Below, in pieces: positions 10,088 through 19,399 of a stretch of 40,076 nt of DNA (position 1 is the first letter of the stretch; the number at the start of each line of letters is the position of its first letter). Location: positions 1 to 40,076 of the forward strand of contig CAMAXJ010000007.1 of assembly GCA_945862155.1 (NCBI GenBank), given 5' to 3'. The notes below the pieces were generated by a model, which searched no databases, had not been told where the DNA came from, and saw only the letters and a program-made list of their open reading frames with translations. This DNA comes from Rhodoluna limnophila (GTDB lineage: Bacteria > Actinomycetota > Actinomycetes > Actinomycetales > Microbacteriaceae). Position numbers and translations under genes: made by a program.

Positions 10088-10854
10088 CTTCGTAGCTTGA
10101 TTGCTACCGAATCAACCGCGAAGGCAAAGTCTTCAGATTCGGACCAGTTACTACTTATACGGTCGATTAGCTCCCTAACTACAGAAGGCTCAGCCTTGGG
10201 CTCAAGTTGAAGTATGACCTGCAGTTCTGCACCTACAAGCCTGGACTGGGGATCAGCCGTTGAGGCCTCAATGTTCAAAACTAAAGGCTCCCCCGCAATT
10301 GAATCCTGCAACACCTTCAGCACTGCGCCATTGCGCTCAGGTGGAAGCCAAGGTAGCGACTGAGCAATTTTTGCAATTGCTGGCCGCCTAACTACGAACT
10401 CAGTTTCGCTGCCTGGATCCAGCACAACTCGAGTGCTCATCTGGGATGCCGCAGCTAGTGCGATTCGAATGGCATCGGTAGGAACAGGCCGAGAGGCTTT
10501 GTTCCAGCGGCTCATTGCCTCAACAGATGAGAAAACAACCAAAGAGTCCTGATCATCGGGAGATTTCACTGTGACTATTGACAGCTCAGCACTCTTATCA
10601 ACCTTCTGACCGTGAGCGCCAATTTCAGACTCACCAAGATTTGCCAGAAGTGGTACTAAAAGTCTTAAAACTCGAATCTGATCAACAACAGCCTCTGCGC
10701 CAACTTTGCCGGCTCGAAACCTTGTTATTGCTTCAATAAGTTCTGGTGGTGCATTGCCGTCGTCGTCGGCAAATGAATTTTGATCGAAGCTTCGACCCTC
10801 CCAGGGGGTTCCAGCTGAATCAGTGAATCGATTCGGATTGATGTGATCGTTCAC
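10084..10854 (-). CDS. SseB family protein
   Basis: 256 residues. The middle part (about 60-150, with [15 protein letters not shown] and [15 protein letters not shown]) matches the SseB N-terminal domain, a fold of unclear function in actinobacteria. The acidic N-terminal 35 residues look disordered. The start is GTG, overlapping the priA stop as GTGA, so it is coupled to priA. The C-terminal part resembles nothing I can name. No signal peptide or membrane segment is visible. Confidence 0.75.
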   Translation of the reverse strand: MNDHINPNRFTDSAGTPWEGRSFDQNSFADDDGNAPPELIEAITRFRAGKVGAEAVVDQIRVLRLLVPLLANLGESEIGAHGQKVDKSAELSIVTVKSPDDQDSLVVFSSVEAMSRWNKASRPVPTDAIRIALAAASQMSTRVVLDPGSETEFVVRRPAIAKIAQSLPWLPPERNGAVLKVLQDSIAGEPLVLNIEASTADPQSRLVGAELQVILQLEPKAEPSVVRELIDRISSNWSESEDFAFAVDSVAIKLRS

Positions 10855-11582
10855 TTACCCGTTAGCTCCAGTGCCTGCACCAGGCTGAAACGCTTTGCGT
10901 AAAGAGCCTTGCCAAGTATGGCCCCCTCAAGCCCGCTTGAAACTAGTTGGCATAGCTTAGAAATGTCCTCTAGAGATGAGATACCGCCGCTTGCAACAAC
11001 TGGGCGGTTAGTTTTTGAAAGAACTTGTCGCAAAAGCTCAAGGTTTGGACCTTGCAGCATTCCATCTTTGGCAACGTCGGTCACTATGTAGCGAGCGCAT
11101 CCCGCCTGCTCCAGCTGCTCGAGAATTTCCTCAAGGTCGCCGACTTCTTTGCTGGAGCCGCGCCCAATAAGAGTCGATCCTCGAACATCTAGCCCAACTG
11201 CAATTTGGTCTCCAAACTCCGAGATGGCACCGAGTACCCAATCCATGTTCGCAAGAGCCGGAGTTGCAAGATTTACCCGAGTTGCACCGGTTGCAAGTGC
11301 TGCCTCCAAGGATTGCTGATCGACTATTCCTCCCGAAAGCTGAATCTTCGCACCTTTGCAGCCAGCTACAACTTCTTGAATGATTAAGCGATTGTTGCCG
11401 CGTTCAAAAGCGGCATCTAAATCCACAAGGTGAATCCATTCCGACCCCGCGTTAATCCAAGTTTGGGCAGCATCGATTGGCGAACCGAATGATTCTTCAG
11501 TGTCGCTCACACCCTGGGTTAGGCGAACAGCCATGCCTGATGAGACATCAACAGCAGGAAGTAGTTCTAGATACTTTGACAA
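10851..11582 (-). CDS. priA: Phosphoribosyl isomerase A (HisA/TrpF family), likely TrpF-specialised
   Basis: A (beta/alpha)8 barrel. Actinobacterial PriA does both the histidine (ProFAR) and tryptophan (phosphoribosylanthranilate) isomerisations. 243 residues; Asp12, Arg20, Asp132 and Asp169 occupy expected active-site places, with [21 protein letters not shown] and ASGGISS intact. In the substrate loop the usual G-R-G-W reads G-R-G-S: Arg141 is kept but the Trp equivalent to M. tuberculosis Trp145 is Ser143. That Trp is conserved in HisA enzymes, so loss of the histidine reaction with retained TrpF function is inferred, in line with the degenerate hisH next door. Start is TTG with an AAAGG site; an out-of-frame ATG upstream stops at once. 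Confidence 0.9.
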   Translation of the reverse strand: MSKYLELLPAVDVSSGMAVRLTQGVSDTEESFGSPIDAAQTWINAGSEWIHLVDLDAAFERGNNRLIIQEVVAGCKGAKIQLSGGIVDQQSLEAALATGATRVNLATPALANMDWVLGAISEFGDQIAVGLDVRGSTLIGRGSSKEVGDLEEILEQLEQAGCARYIVTDVAKDGMLQGPNLELLRQVLSKTNRPVVASGGISSLEDISKLCQLVSSGLEGAILGKALYAKRFSLVQALELTGK

Positions 11583-11594
11583 CTCATGGCCTTT

Positions 11595-12215
11595 CTATAG
11601 TGTCCCAAGCCAATTGCGCAACAATGCTATTCCAGCATCGCCAGATCTTTCTGGGTAAAAGCCAATTCCAGTTAGGGGTCCGTTTTCAACAGCCGCTATG
11701 AAGGATTGCCCTTGGTTCAGGAAGCTAACCATAGGTGCAACGAACGGTGGGTCTACTTGCAAGCTGAACTCGAGCACCGCTTCAATTTGATCGAAGAAAA
11801 ACGCGTCGTTTTCTATGCCTTGGAAAAGCATTGAGTTCTTCGCTACCTGTACTTTTGCCTTGGCAAGGCTTTGAGATTCGAGCACTTGAATCACCCCGGG
11901 CCATTGTGCCAAACCCTGAGCTATTTCATTGTCCTTAGCTGAAGTTTCAAACATCGCGTGCAGGCCAGCTCCAATACCTAGCACGGCCTTACCGCCAGCT
12001 AGCCTGGTATCAACTAATTCCGCAGCTTTAGATTTATCAAGCACTGACATAAAGGATGAAAGTTTGATCGCGCCATAGATTACAAATCCATCGGCATCTA
12101 GGATTTCTGATCTCTGGTTAGTCGCTATGGCTTTAGAGCCTGCAGCTTCTAGGGCCGCGATAATTGACGACAGATCTATGGTTCCAATATCTAGAACCGC
12201 AACATTTCGATTCAA
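11595..12215 (-). CDS. hisH: HisH homologue lacking catalytic Cys and His
   Basis: HisH normally supplies ammonia from glutamine to HisF. 206 residues, normal length and unbroken frame. The C-terminal half is clearly HisH: SFIAAVENGPL and PERSGDAG...LLRNWLGTL. But the nucleophile elbow, normally GxCxGMQ-like, reads GIGAGLH with Gly82 in place of Cys; the QFHPE motif reads GFYPE with Tyr187 in place of His and only Glu189 kept; and the PGVGAF and VHSY motifs are gone. Glutaminase activity should be impossible. The start is TTG. It lies 12 bases upstream of priA; hisB and hisC, expected upstream, are missing. It is either a decaying relic or a repurposed non-catalytic protein. Confidence 0.82.
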   Translation of the reverse strand: MNRNVAVLDIGTIDLSSIIAALEAAGSKAIATNQRSEILDADGFVIYGAIKLSSFMSVLDKSKAAELVDTRLAGGKAVLGIGAGLHAMFETSAKDNEIAQGLAQWPGVIQVLESQSLAKAKVQVAKNSMLFQGIENDAFFFDQIEAVLEFSLQVDPPFVAPMVSFLNQGQSFIAAVENGPLTGIGFYPERSGDAGIALLRNWLGTL

Positions 12216-12272
12216 TGGCTGACCTTAGATGAGCCAATGGTGGATTCAAAGACACAGAATGCTGTTTGGCTC

Positions 12273-12294
12273 GCCACTACTCAAGATTAGTGGC
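12273..12294. repeat. Inverted repeat between LysM gene and hisH
   Basis: Perfect 7-base arms GCCACTA / TAGTGGC with an 8-base loop, directly next to the LysM terminator. It has no U tract on the minus strand; read on the plus strand it is followed after four bases by six A, not T. Role unknown. Confidence 0.4.
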
Positions 12295-12298
12295 TAGC

Positions 12299-12320
12299 AA
12301 AAAAGCACCTGCTGGGGCTT
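12299..12320 (-). terminator. Probable intrinsic terminator of the LysM gene
   Basis: On the minus strand the stop codon runs into AAGCCCC-AGCA-GGTGCTT followed by T6 in all. The stem has six pairs and one C-U mismatch, so it is modest, but position and T tract fit. Confidence 0.5.
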
Positions 12321-12648
12321 ATGGGAGAGCTAGCTTGTCCCCGGTCGAAAGAGTCGCACTTGATAAGTTGTTCAGCAAAATCACTTCCGCAATCCAATCT
12401 TGCTGAGACTTTCCATCGGAATATGTCTCGGCAAGCCCCCAGAGGGTGTCGCCAGGCATGACCGACACGTAATTGAAGGCGTTGGAACCAATCACGGTCT
12501 CGTCGGTAGCAACGGCACTCTGGTTGAACACCATTCCGGCTAGAACCAGAGCCGAGGCGCTGATCACGAATAAGGTGCGGACAAGCCTGGCGCGGCGCTT
12601 AGGGCTCATTGGGTGGAACTGGACTGTTGTAGCTGTCATCGAGGTCAT
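12319..12648 (-). CDS. Membrane-anchored LysM protein, candidate DNA-damage-induced division inhibitor
   Basis: 109 residues: a basic cytoplasmic stretch (PKRRARLVR, 16-24), one membrane segment (about 25-41), then a C-terminal extracytoplasmic LysM domain (60-108) with VMPGDTLWGLAETYSDG. LysM binds peptidoglycan. A small LysM membrane protein divergent from lexA is the arrangement of Bacillus YneA and of mycobacterial Rv2719c/ChiZ, which are SOS-induced and slow division; that role is inferred here. The leader holds a near-perfect LexA box, and the promoter matches both the sigma70 consensus and the RecA-NDp-type motif. Start ATG with AAGG upstream. There is no hydrolase domain, so cell-wall cleavage is unlikely. 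Confidence 0.85.
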   Translation of the reverse strand: MTSMTATTVQFHPMSPKRRARLVRTLFVISASALVLAGMVFNQSAVATDETVIGSNAFNYVSVMPGDTLWGLAETYSDGKSQQDWIAEVILLNNLSSATLSTGDKLALP

Positions 12649-12670
12649 TTGGAGCCTTTCCTTGAGTTAT

Positions 12671-12686
12671 TCGAACAAATGTTCTA
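12671..12686. promoter_or_regulatory. LexA box (SOS operator) before the LysM gene
   Basis: TCGAAC-AAAT-GTTCTA, matching the Gram-positive/actinobacterial consensus TCGAAC-N4-GTTCGA with two mismatches in the last bases. It lies 22 bases before the LysM ATG and just downstream of that gene's -10, a position suited to repression by LexA. Confidence 0.85.
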
Positions 12687-12695
12687 CTTAGAACA

Positions 12696-12726
12696 AGATT
12701 ACAAGGAACCACCGACATTTTGTCAA
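12696..12726 (-). promoter_or_regulatory. Composite LysM promoter (sigma70 plus RecA-NDp-like motif)
   Basis: TTGACA (12721-12726) and TGTAAT (12698-12703) are separated by 17 bases, close to an ideal housekeeping promoter. Embedded in it is ATGTCGGTG, eight bases, then TAATCT (12696-12718), which matches the mycobacterial LexA-independent damage motif tTGTCRgtg-N8-TAnnnT at every strongly conserved base. Confidence 0.7.
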
Positions 12727-12742
12727 GTATTTGGCAAATTTT

Positions 12743-12758
12743 TCGAAAATGTGTTTGA
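12743..12758. promoter_or_regulatory. Degenerate LexA box before lexA
   Basis: TCGAAA-ATGT-GTTTGA, two mismatches to TCGAAC-N4-GTTCGA, 64 bases before the lexA ATG. It overlaps the -35 area of a lexA promoter whose -10 is probably TAGAAT at 12773-12778. This fits autorepression of lexA. Confidence 0.6.
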
Positions 12759-12822
12759 TATTGGGTCAAATTTAGAATAAAGTTTCGATAACAGCCCAAA
12801 AGGGCCTATTTGAAAGGGTGAA

Positions 12823-13494
12823 ATGGACGCCAAAAAGCCTACTCGCCGGGCCTCAAGCCTGAGCGCCATGCAGGAGCGCATTCTGCAGGCAATTCAGAGA
12901 TCCAAGCTCGATAAGGGTTATGCCCCGAGCATGAGGGAAATCGGGGACGAAGTAGGCCTGTCCTCTCCCTCTTCGGTCACGCACCAGCTGAACCAATTAG
13001 AACTAGCCGGATACATCAGCCGCGACCCTAAGCGTCCCCGCACCATCGACGTGTTGATCGAAGTTGCCGGACTCGAGGCTGACCCAGGTGCAGACGTCGA
13101 AAACGTCACGCCAATTGGTGATGCTGCGATGGTTCCAATGGTTGGTCGAATTGCAGCCGGTGGACCAATTACTGCTGAGCAAAATATTGAAGAGATCTTC
13201 CCATTGCCAAGACAGCTAGTTGGAAAAGGTGACCTTTTCCTTCTAAAGGTTGTTGGTGAGTCAATGATTGATGCAGCCATTTGCGATGGTGACTGGGTTG
13301 TTGTTCGTCAGCAGCAAACTGCTGAAAACGGAGACATCGTTGCAGCCCTTCTTGAAGAAGAAGCGACCGTCAAAACTTTCAAGCAACGAGACGGTCACAC
13401 CTGGCTGCTGCCTAGAAACTCTAGCTTCGAGCCGATCCTTGGCGATCACGCTGTGATTCTTGGAAAAGTAGTAGCGGTCCTAAGAAGCATCTAA
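12823..13494 (+). CDS. lexA: LexA, SOS repressor and self-cleaving peptidase
   Basis: Represses DNA-damage genes and cleaves itself when RecA filaments form. 223 residues: winged helix-turn-helix (about 13-75, with [22 protein letters not shown]), linker, and S24 peptidase domain. The cleavage site is Ala112-Gly113 in RIAAGGPI, the nucleophile Ser147 in GESM and the base Lys184 in ATVKTF; all are intact. Start ATG after GAAAGGGTG. Its last 15 bases overlap the 3' end of hflX on the other strand. Operator-like sites upstream suggest autoregulation. Confidence 0.97.
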   Translation: MDAKKPTRRASSLSAMQERILQAIQRSKLDKGYAPSMREIGDEVGLSSPSSVTHQLNQLELAGYISRDPKRPRTIDVLIEVAGLEADPGADVENVTPIGDAAMVPMVGRIAAGGPITAEQNIEEIFPLPRQLVGKGDLFLLKVVGESMIDAAICDGDWVVVRQQQTAENGDIVAALLEEEATVKTFKQRDGHTWLLPRNSSFEPILGDHAVILGKVVAVLRSI

Positions 13495-14949
13495 GACAAA
13501 GCTCTCAAGCTCACTAGCAAGCCCTGGCTTCACTAGCGTCTCAAGATAAGTACCGGTTTCACGATGCTCCAGCTTGGCGACTTTGCCTTCGGAATGGATT
13601 CTGGAGACAAGATCGCCACGCGAGTATGGAACCAAGACCTTCACAAAAAGCTCTGGCTTAGGAAGCAAGAATTCTATTCTTTCTAGAAGCTCTGCGATAC
13701 CTTCTCCAGTTGTTGCAGAAACCAGTAGGCAGCCTGGCTCCATACCCCGAAGTGCGAGCTTTTCAGTCTCATCAATCAAGTCGCACTTATTGAATACCAC
13801 TAGCTCCAAGATGTCCGTGGCTTCTACCTCAGTCAGAACATCGCGAACAGTTTGAATTTGGCTAGCAGGATCAGGGTGCGATGCATCAACGACGTGAACC
13901 ACTAGGTCGCTGTAAGAAATCTCCTCAATTGTTGAACGGAATGCTTCAACCAATTGGTGAGGCAGATTTCTGACAAAACCTACCGTGTCAGAGAGCGTGT
14001 ACTCCCTGCCCTCTGAAGTCTCAGTTCGCCTGACGGTGGGATCCAAAGTTGCAAATAGGGCGTTTTCAACCAGCACTCCAGCGCTGGTGATTCGGTTCAA
14101 TAAAGAGGACTTTCCGGCGTTGGTATACCCCGCAATCGCAACTGATGGAACTTGATTCTTAGCTCGCGACGAGCGTTTAGTGTCACGAGCTGGTGCCATT
14201 TCCTTGATTTGCTTGCGAAGCTTTGCCATCCGGGTATTGATGCGTCTTCGATCCAGCTCAATCTTGGTTTCACCTGGTCCACGAGATCCAATACCGACAC
14301 CACCACCGACTTGACCACCGGCCTGACGCGACATGGATTCACCCCAACCACGAAGGCGAGGAAGTAGGTATTCAAGCTGAGCCAGTTCGACCTGGGCTTT
14401 TCCCTCACGGGATTTCGCGTGCTGAGCAAAAATGTCGAGAATGATTGCAGTGCGATCAACCACCTTTACTTTCACAATGTCTTCTAGATTTCGACGCTGG
14501 CTCGGGGCAAGCTCCGTGTCGGCGATGACGGTGTCTGCTTCACAGGCTGCAACTACCGCTTTGAGTTCCTGAGCTTTTCCCTTACCGAGGTAACTTGCAG
14601 CATCAGGAAAGTCCCTCCGCTGTAGCAAACCATCGAGTACTTCAGCGCCCGCTGTCTCAGCTAACGCCGCTAGTTCACGCATGGAGTTTTCGGCGTCCTG
14701 CAAAGTGCCTTTACCCCACACGCCAATCAATACAACCTTCTCTAGTCGTAGCTGGCGGTACTCAACATCGGTGATGTCCTGCAGCTCGGTTGATAAACCT
14801 GCAACACGCTTGAGAGCACCTCGTTCAGCCAGCTCAAGCTGGTCGCCATCGAAACTGGAGTTATCAGCTGCGCCAAATTGCTTCGCTCGCTCGTCGCGAC
14901 GAAGGATTCGATCAATCATCGACGTTGCGCGCTCTGGCTCTTGCTCCAT
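13480..14949 (-). CDS. hflX: HflX family ribosome-associated GTPase
   Basis: Binds and splits stalled or stressed 70S/50S ribosomes. 489 residues. The N-terminal HflX domain (about 70-260) ends in the glycine-rich [21 protein letters not shown] signature, followed by a coiled helix and the GTPase domain: P loop GYTNAGKSS (about 275-283), DTVGF and NKCD. The gene stands alone in its orientation between lexA and the methyltransferase gene, with a 40-base divergent gap holding its promoter; I cannot pick hexamers with confidence. Confidence 0.95.
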   Translation of the reverse strand: MEQEPERATSMIDRILRRDERAKQFGAADNSSFDGDQLELAERGALKRVAGLSTELQDITDVEYRQLRLEKVVLIGVWGKGTLQDAENSMRELAALAETAGAEVLDGLLQRRDFPDAASYLGKGKAQELKAVVAACEADTVIADTELAPSQRRNLEDIVKVKVVDRTAIILDIFAQHAKSREGKAQVELAQLEYLLPRLRGWGESMSRQAGGQVGGGVGIGSRGPGETKIELDRRRINTRMAKLRKQIKEMAPARDTKRSSRAKNQVPSVAIAGYTNAGKSSLLNRITSAGVLVENALFATLDPTVRRTETSEGREYTLSDTVGFVRNLPHQLVEAFRSTIEEISYSDLVVHVVDASHPDPASQIQTVRDVLTEVEATDILELVVFNKCDLIDETEKLALRGMEPGCLLVSATTGEGIAELLERIEFLLPKPELFVKVLVPYSRGDLVSRIHSEGKVAKLEHRETGTYLETLVKPGLASELESFVLDAS

Positions 14950-14989
14950 GCTTCAACACTAGTAATCAGAATTGGGATAGATTGACTTC

Positions 14990-15601
14990 ATGTCTGAGGA
15001 CCACTACTTTTCCAAGGAACCCAGCAGTCCCCTAAAACCTAAATCAATCCAGATTCCCGTTGCCGGGGAGTTGGCTGATGTGACTACCGCGTCAGGAACA
15101 TTCAGTCCTACGCAGTTAGATTTTGGAACCGAAGTTCTTATCGAACAAATGGATCTTGCCCCGGTTTCTGGAAATCTGCTAGATCTGGGCTGCGGCTGGG
15201 GTCCGATTGCTCTGAATCTGGGCAAGCTTCGCCCAAACGCTAAAGTCTGGGCGGTGGATGTGAACACCCGTTCAGTTGAATTAACCCAGGCAAACGCCAA
15301 GAGTCTAGGAATTTCTAACATCACCACATTGCTTCCTGAGCAAGTGCCCACTGAAATGCGCTTTAGCGGCATCTGGTCTAACCCACCTATTCGAATCGGT
15401 AAGAAAGAACTTCACGAGTTGCTTTTGCTGTGGCTTCCTCGGCTTGAAACTGGAGGCGAGGCTTATCTGGTTGTCCAGAAAAACTTGGGTTCAGATTCCT
15501 TGCAGAAGTGGCTAAACGAAGAACTAGCTACAGGTTTCGAAGTTTCCAGGTATACGTCGATAAAGACTTATAGAGTTCTCAAAATCAAGAAGAACTCCTA
15601 G
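14990..15601 (+). CDS. RsmC-like class I methyltransferase
   Basis: 203-residue S-adenosylmethionine-dependent methyltransferase of the MTS family. The cofactor motif DLGCGWGP is at 65-72 and the catalytic NPP motif, here NPPIRIGK, at 131-138; this motif marks amino-group methylation of bases in RNA. It resembles the C-terminal catalytic half of RsmC (16S G1207) without the N-terminal half, the common single-domain form in Gram-positives. Target is inferred. It is transcribed divergently from hflX and its TAG overlaps the dapF TAG tail to tail (CTAG). Confidence 0.85.
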   Translation: MSEDHYFSKEPSSPLKPKSIQIPVAGELADVTTASGTFSPTQLDFGTEVLIEQMDLAPVSGNLLDLGCGWGPIALNLGKLRPNAKVWAVDVNTRSVELTQANAKSLGISNITTLLPEQVPTEMRFSGIWSNPPIRIGKKELHELLLLWLPRLETGGEAYLVVQKNLGSDSLQKWLNEELATGFEVSRYTSIKTYRVLKIKKNS

Positions 15602-16479
15602 ACAGTAGCGAGATCGATCTCGCCGTCAAAGCTGAGCTCAGCTGGTCCACTAATTCCTACGTGTTCGCCATCTTCGGTAGCAAACATTCTCACTCCTACT
15701 ACTCCACCAGGCACACTCACCTGCCATTGATTCGGAGCATCGGCTCCTGCCCAGTACCTAGTGGCTAGTGCGGCAGCTGCAATTCCAGTTCCGCACGAGA
15801 GGGTCTCCCCCACACCGCGCTCAAATACCCGCATCGAAATGTGCCCGACTCCGTGTTGCACCATTGGCTCTTTTGGTACCACGAATTCAACGTTGGCACC
15901 TGATTCTGGAACTGGTTTAATTACAGGCGCATCAATAAGTCGAAGAGCGGAAAGCTCAGCATCGCTAGCAAGGGCAACAACAGCGTGAGGGTTACCAACA
16001 TCAATTCCTTGAGCTGGCCTGGCCACCTTCAGGCCAGATGCTTCTACTTCAGATTCCCCATCCAAACGCCAACGTCCGAGATCAACAGCAAAACCATTGG
16101 AAGATTTGGTGATGTCTTTTACTCCATCACGAGTTCCAACCGGAAGGGTCGCTCCATCCGTGATTGTTGCCAGACCGCGCTCAATCAAATACCTTGCGAA
16201 TACTCGAATACCGTTTCCACACATTTCAGCTGCGGAACCATCGGCGTTGTAGTAATCCATAAACCAAATGGCATTTGGCTCCTCAGTCAAAATCACCTTG
16301 CCTTCAGGGAGGTTTGCTGACTTGACCACTCGAATCAAACCATCTGCACCGATGCCGAAGTGACGGTTGCAAATCCTGGCTATCTGTCCCTTGTTTAGCG
16401 ACAGCGTGCCTTCTGCGTCTAGAACCAGCACAAAGTCATTGCCAGTGCCGTGGCCTTTGGTGAACGCAATTTTGGACAT
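15598..16479 (-). CDS. dapF: Diaminopimelate epimerase
   Basis: Converts LL- to meso-diaminopimelate for lysine and peptidoglycan. 293 residues in two symmetric halves, each giving one catalytic cysteine: Cys87 in MCGNG and Cys229 in SCGTG. The N-terminal [11 protein letters not shown] motif is typical. Nine bases follow before the miaA stop upstream, so it is the last gene of recX-miaB-miaA-dapF. Confidence 0.97.
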   Translation of the reverse strand: MSKIAFTKGHGTGNDFVLVLDAEGTLSLNKGQIARICNRHFGIGADGLIRVVKSANLPEGKVILTEEPNAIWFMDYYNADGSAAEMCGNGIRVFARYLIERGLATITDGATLPVGTRDGVKDITKSSNGFAVDLGRWRLDGESEVEASGLKVARPAQGIDVGNPHAVVALASDAELSALRLIDAPVIKPVPESGANVEFVVPKEPMVQHGVGHISMRVFERGVGETLSCGTGIAAAALATRYWAGADAPNQWQVSVPGGVVGVRMFATEDGEHVGISGPAELSFDGEIDLATV

Positions 16480-16488
16480 GTATAAAGC

Positions 16489-17433
16489 CTAGGACCGATT
16501 GCCCAAGATGCCATCGATGTCAATAAGCTCAACTGCCTTTGCCAGAAGCTCTGTATCCAACGCTTCAAGCCATTGAATGCGGTCATCTCGCTTGAACCAA
16601 CTCACTTGCCTTCTGGCGTAGCGCTGCGTCAGCTGAACCGTCGAAGCAATAGCTTCTTCGCGGGTTAGTTCGCCATCTATCTCACCCAATGCCTGCGCAT
16701 AGCCAATGGCAACTGAAGCTGTCTTGCTGTCCCTAAAGCCAGCTGGAATCAGTGATGACACTTCCTCCACTAGTCCCTCAGCCCACATTTTCAATACGCG
16801 CTTTTCAAGCCTTGGGAGAAGTTGCTCTCGTTCCATTCGGAGACCAAATTCAAGCACCGGTTGCCAAGATTCAATCTCGTCGGGCAAAGAAGCTGCAAAC
16901 GGTTCGCCAGTTATCATCACAATCTCTAACGCTCTGACTGTCCGTCTTCCGTTCTCAGGGATAATCCGGCTTGCTGCGATTTGGTCGAGCTCGGCAAGTT
17001 TTTTGTGCATATGAAGCGGGCCGTGCTCGATGAGTTCGGCTTCAAGCTGTGCCCTCAGTTCTTGGTCTCTATCGGGAAACTCAAAGTTGTTCAGGCAAGA
17101 TGCCACATACAACATCGATCCACCAACAAGGATTGGAATAATCCCGGATTCCTGGAGCTGAAGAATCTTCGCTCGGGCAAGCCTCTGATATTCAGCTGCT
17201 GTGGATTCTTGAGTTATCTCAAGCACGTCAATTAGGTGATGTGTGATGCCTCGGCGCTCGACAACCGGCAGCTTTGCTGTTCCAATGTCCATGCCCCTGT
17301 ATAGCTGCATAGCGTCAGCATTTACGATTTCAGCTTTATGTCCAACGCTGTTGATGTGCTCAGCGATACCAAGCGCCAGCTCACTTTTTCCTGTGCCAGT
17401 GGCGCCCACCACGGCAATTAGCTGTGAGCTCAT
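16489..17433 (-). CDS. miaA: tRNA dimethylallyltransferase
   Basis: Adds the isopentenyl group to A37 of tRNAs reading UNN codons. 314 residues. P loop GATGTGKS at 10-17, then the NADAMQLYRGMDIGTAK substrate motif and the downstream arginine/tyrosine-rich QRYARRQVSWFKRD region. Its ATG follows the miaB stop without a gap, so the two enzymes acting one after the other on A37 are coupled. Confidence 0.97.
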   Translation of the reverse strand: MSSQLIAVVGATGTGKSELALGIAEHINSVGHKAEIVNADAMQLYRGMDIGTAKLPVVERRGITHHLIDVLEITQESTAAEYQRLARAKILQLQESGIIPILVGGSMLYVASCLNNFEFPDRDQELRAQLEAELIEHGPLHMHKKLAELDQIAASRIIPENGRRTVRALEIVMITGEPFAASLPDEIESWQPVLEFGLRMEREQLLPRLEKRVLKMWAEGLVEEVSSLIPAGFRDSKTASVAIGYAQALGEIDGELTREEAIASTVQLTQRYARRQVSWFKRDDRIQWLEALDTELLAKAVELIDIDGILGNRS

Positions 17434-18903
17434 TTACTTGACGCGAAGGGTAGGGTATCCAAGATTTACACTCGAGACACTCGCTGAATCCGTCGCGCAA
17501 GAAGAAGCGCAGCCTCTCTCGAAAGCATCCCCAGCGCGTGTTGGACGCACTGAATAGCCAGCTGCTGGTTGATCCGCAAACAAGAAATATGGCTTGGCGT
17601 CTGTGACGGTGACTGTGACCAGATCCCCGGGTCGAGGGTCTGTGTGTCCCGTAGGGGTTTCGAAGTGCACCAGGCGGTTATCCCTTGCCCTGCCGGTAAG
17701 TCTTTGGGTTTGGGAGTCCTTGCGACCCTCGTAGTTTGCGACCAGTACTTCGACGCTTTTACCGAGTTGTTTTTTGTTTTCTTGCCAAGCAATCTCGTTT
17801 ACGTGAGAGATCAATCTTTCGTAGCGGTCTTGAACCACCTCTTTAGGAATCTGGTTAGCCATTTCACCGGCAGGAGTTCCTGGACGAATCGAATACTGGT
17901 AGGTGTAGGCCATCGAAAATGCTGATTCAGTGGCAACCCTCATGGTGTCCTGGAAATCCTGTTCGGTCTCCCCAGGAAATCCAACAATTATGTCGGTGGT
18001 AATTGCCGCGTTGGGAATAGCTTTTCTTACCCGATCAAGAATCCCCAGGTATTTATCGCTTCGGTAGCTTCGCTTCATGTTCTTCAAAACTTCGTTGGAG
18101 CCTGATTGCAGCGGCATGTGAAGGTGTGGCATCACGTTGGGAGTTTCCACCATCGCGTCAATCACGTCATCAGTGAAAGCGGCAGGGTGAGGTGACATGA
18201 AACGGACCCGCTCTAGGCCATCAATATTGCCGCAGGCCCTCAATAGCTTCGCAAAAGCGCCGCGTTCGCCGAACTCAACTCCATAGGTGTTTACGTTCTG
18301 GCCCAACAGGGTTATCTCAATCACACCGTCTTCCACCAGTGCCTTGATTTCGCTCAGAATCTCGCCTGGCCGGCGGTCCTTTTCCTTACCTCGAAGCTGC
18401 GGAACAATGCAAAATGTGCAGGAGTTATTGCACCCAACAGAAATCGAGACCAAGCCGGCATAAACAGAATCACGCTTGGTCGGCAGATTGGATGGGAAAG
18501 TCTCCAGCGCCTCGATAATCTCAACCTGAGCCTCGCGGTTGTGCCTAGCACGCTCTAGCAGAGTAGGTAGGGAGCCCATGTTGTGCGTTCCGAAAACCAC
18601 ATCAACCCAAGGGGCCTTTTTAATGATGGTGTCGCGATCTTTCTGAGCTAAACACCCACCTACCGCAATCTGAAAATTGGGGTTGGCTTCTTTTTTGGCA
18701 AGCATGGTGCCGAGGTTTCCATAGAGCTTATTGTCGGCATTTTCACGAACAGCACATGTGTTGAAAACAACCACGTCTGTTTCTCCTGGCACACCAGGAA
18801 GGTATCCCGCATCTTCGAGAAGCCCGGAGAGTCGCTCGGAGTCATGAGAGTTCATTTGGCAGCCATAAGTTCGAACTTCGTAGCTGCGGGTTTGGGTAAG
18901 CAT
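17434..18903 (-). CDS. miaB: tRNA-2-methylthio-N6-dimethylallyladenosine synthase
   Basis: Radical-SAM enzyme that thiomethylates i6A37 made by MiaA. 489 residues. N-terminal MTTase domain with cluster cysteines 15, 50 and 84; radical-SAM CxxxCxxC at 158, 162 and 165 (GCNNSCTFC); then a TRAM RNA-binding domain to about 450. The last roughly 35 residues (ERGCASSC onward) are an unconserved-looking tail. The ATG shares one base with the recX TGA. Confidence 0.97.
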   Translation of the reverse strand: MLTQTRSYEVRTYGCQMNSHDSERLSGLLEDAGYLPGVPGETDVVVFNTCAVRENADNKLYGNLGTMLAKKEANPNFQIAVGGCLAQKDRDTIIKKAPWVDVVFGTHNMGSLPTLLERARHNREAQVEIIEALETFPSNLPTKRDSVYAGLVSISVGCNNSCTFCIVPQLRGKEKDRRPGEILSEIKALVEDGVIEITLLGQNVNTYGVEFGERGAFAKLLRACGNIDGLERVRFMSPHPAAFTDDVIDAMVETPNVMPHLHMPLQSGSNEVLKNMKRSYRSDKYLGILDRVRKAIPNAAITTDIIVGFPGETEQDFQDTMRVATESAFSMAYTYQYSIRPGTPAGEMANQIPKEVVQDRYERLISHVNEIAWQENKKQLGKSVEVLVANYEGRKDSQTQRLTGRARDNRLVHFETPTGHTDPRPGDLVTVTVTDAKPYFLFADQPAAGYSVRPTRAGDAFERGCASSCATDSASVSSVNLGYPTLRVK

Positions 18904-19397
18904 CAGGATTCTGATTTTACCGCGTGGGCCTCTGCTTCCCTAATGGCGGCAAAAACTACTCCTGAGCCAAAGCCTCTTCGCTGCAAGAAGCCAACTAAAC
19001 GTCGATTTCTAACCTCTGGAGCCAACTTGGCCAATTGGCCCAACCTTTTTATTGCAACCTCAGTTGCAACCGCCAACTCGTCCTCATCCGATATCTCGGA
19101 TGCAACCTGGTTGATTAGGTCCTGATCTAGTCCCTTGTCAGCCAGTTTCCTCTTGACCATCGAGCGAGCTAGACCTTGGGTTCGTCTGGAAGCGTCGACT
19201 AGCTGCTGGGCGTACGCCGAGTCATCGATTAGCTCAACTTCTGTGAACCTTTGAATGACGTGATTGGCAATTGCCGCAGGAATCTCATGCTTTTCTAGAG
19301 CCTCAGCCAACTCGGACGAGGACTTGGGTCCTCGCTCGAGTAGCTTCAGAACTATGTTTCGAGCACGTTCCTCGAGGTTATCTACCGACGAGAGCAT
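18903..19397 (-). CDS. recX: RecX, RecA regulator
   Basis: Modulates RecA filament growth. 164 residues, mostly helical, made of RecX-type three-helix repeats; recognisable by [15 protein letters not shown]...[21 protein letters not shown] and the end [21 protein letters not shown]. It lies two bases after the recA stop, so it is co-transcribed with recA and should share its damage control. Confidence 0.92.
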   Translation of the reverse strand: MLSSVDNLEERARNIVLKLLERGPKSSSELAEALEKHEIPAAIANHVIQRFTEVELIDDSAYAQQLVDASRRTQGLARSMVKRKLADKGLDQDLINQVASEISDEDELAVATEVAIKRLGQLAKLAPEVRNRRLVGFLQRRGFGSGVVFAAIREAEAHAVKSES

Positions 19398-19399
19398 TA

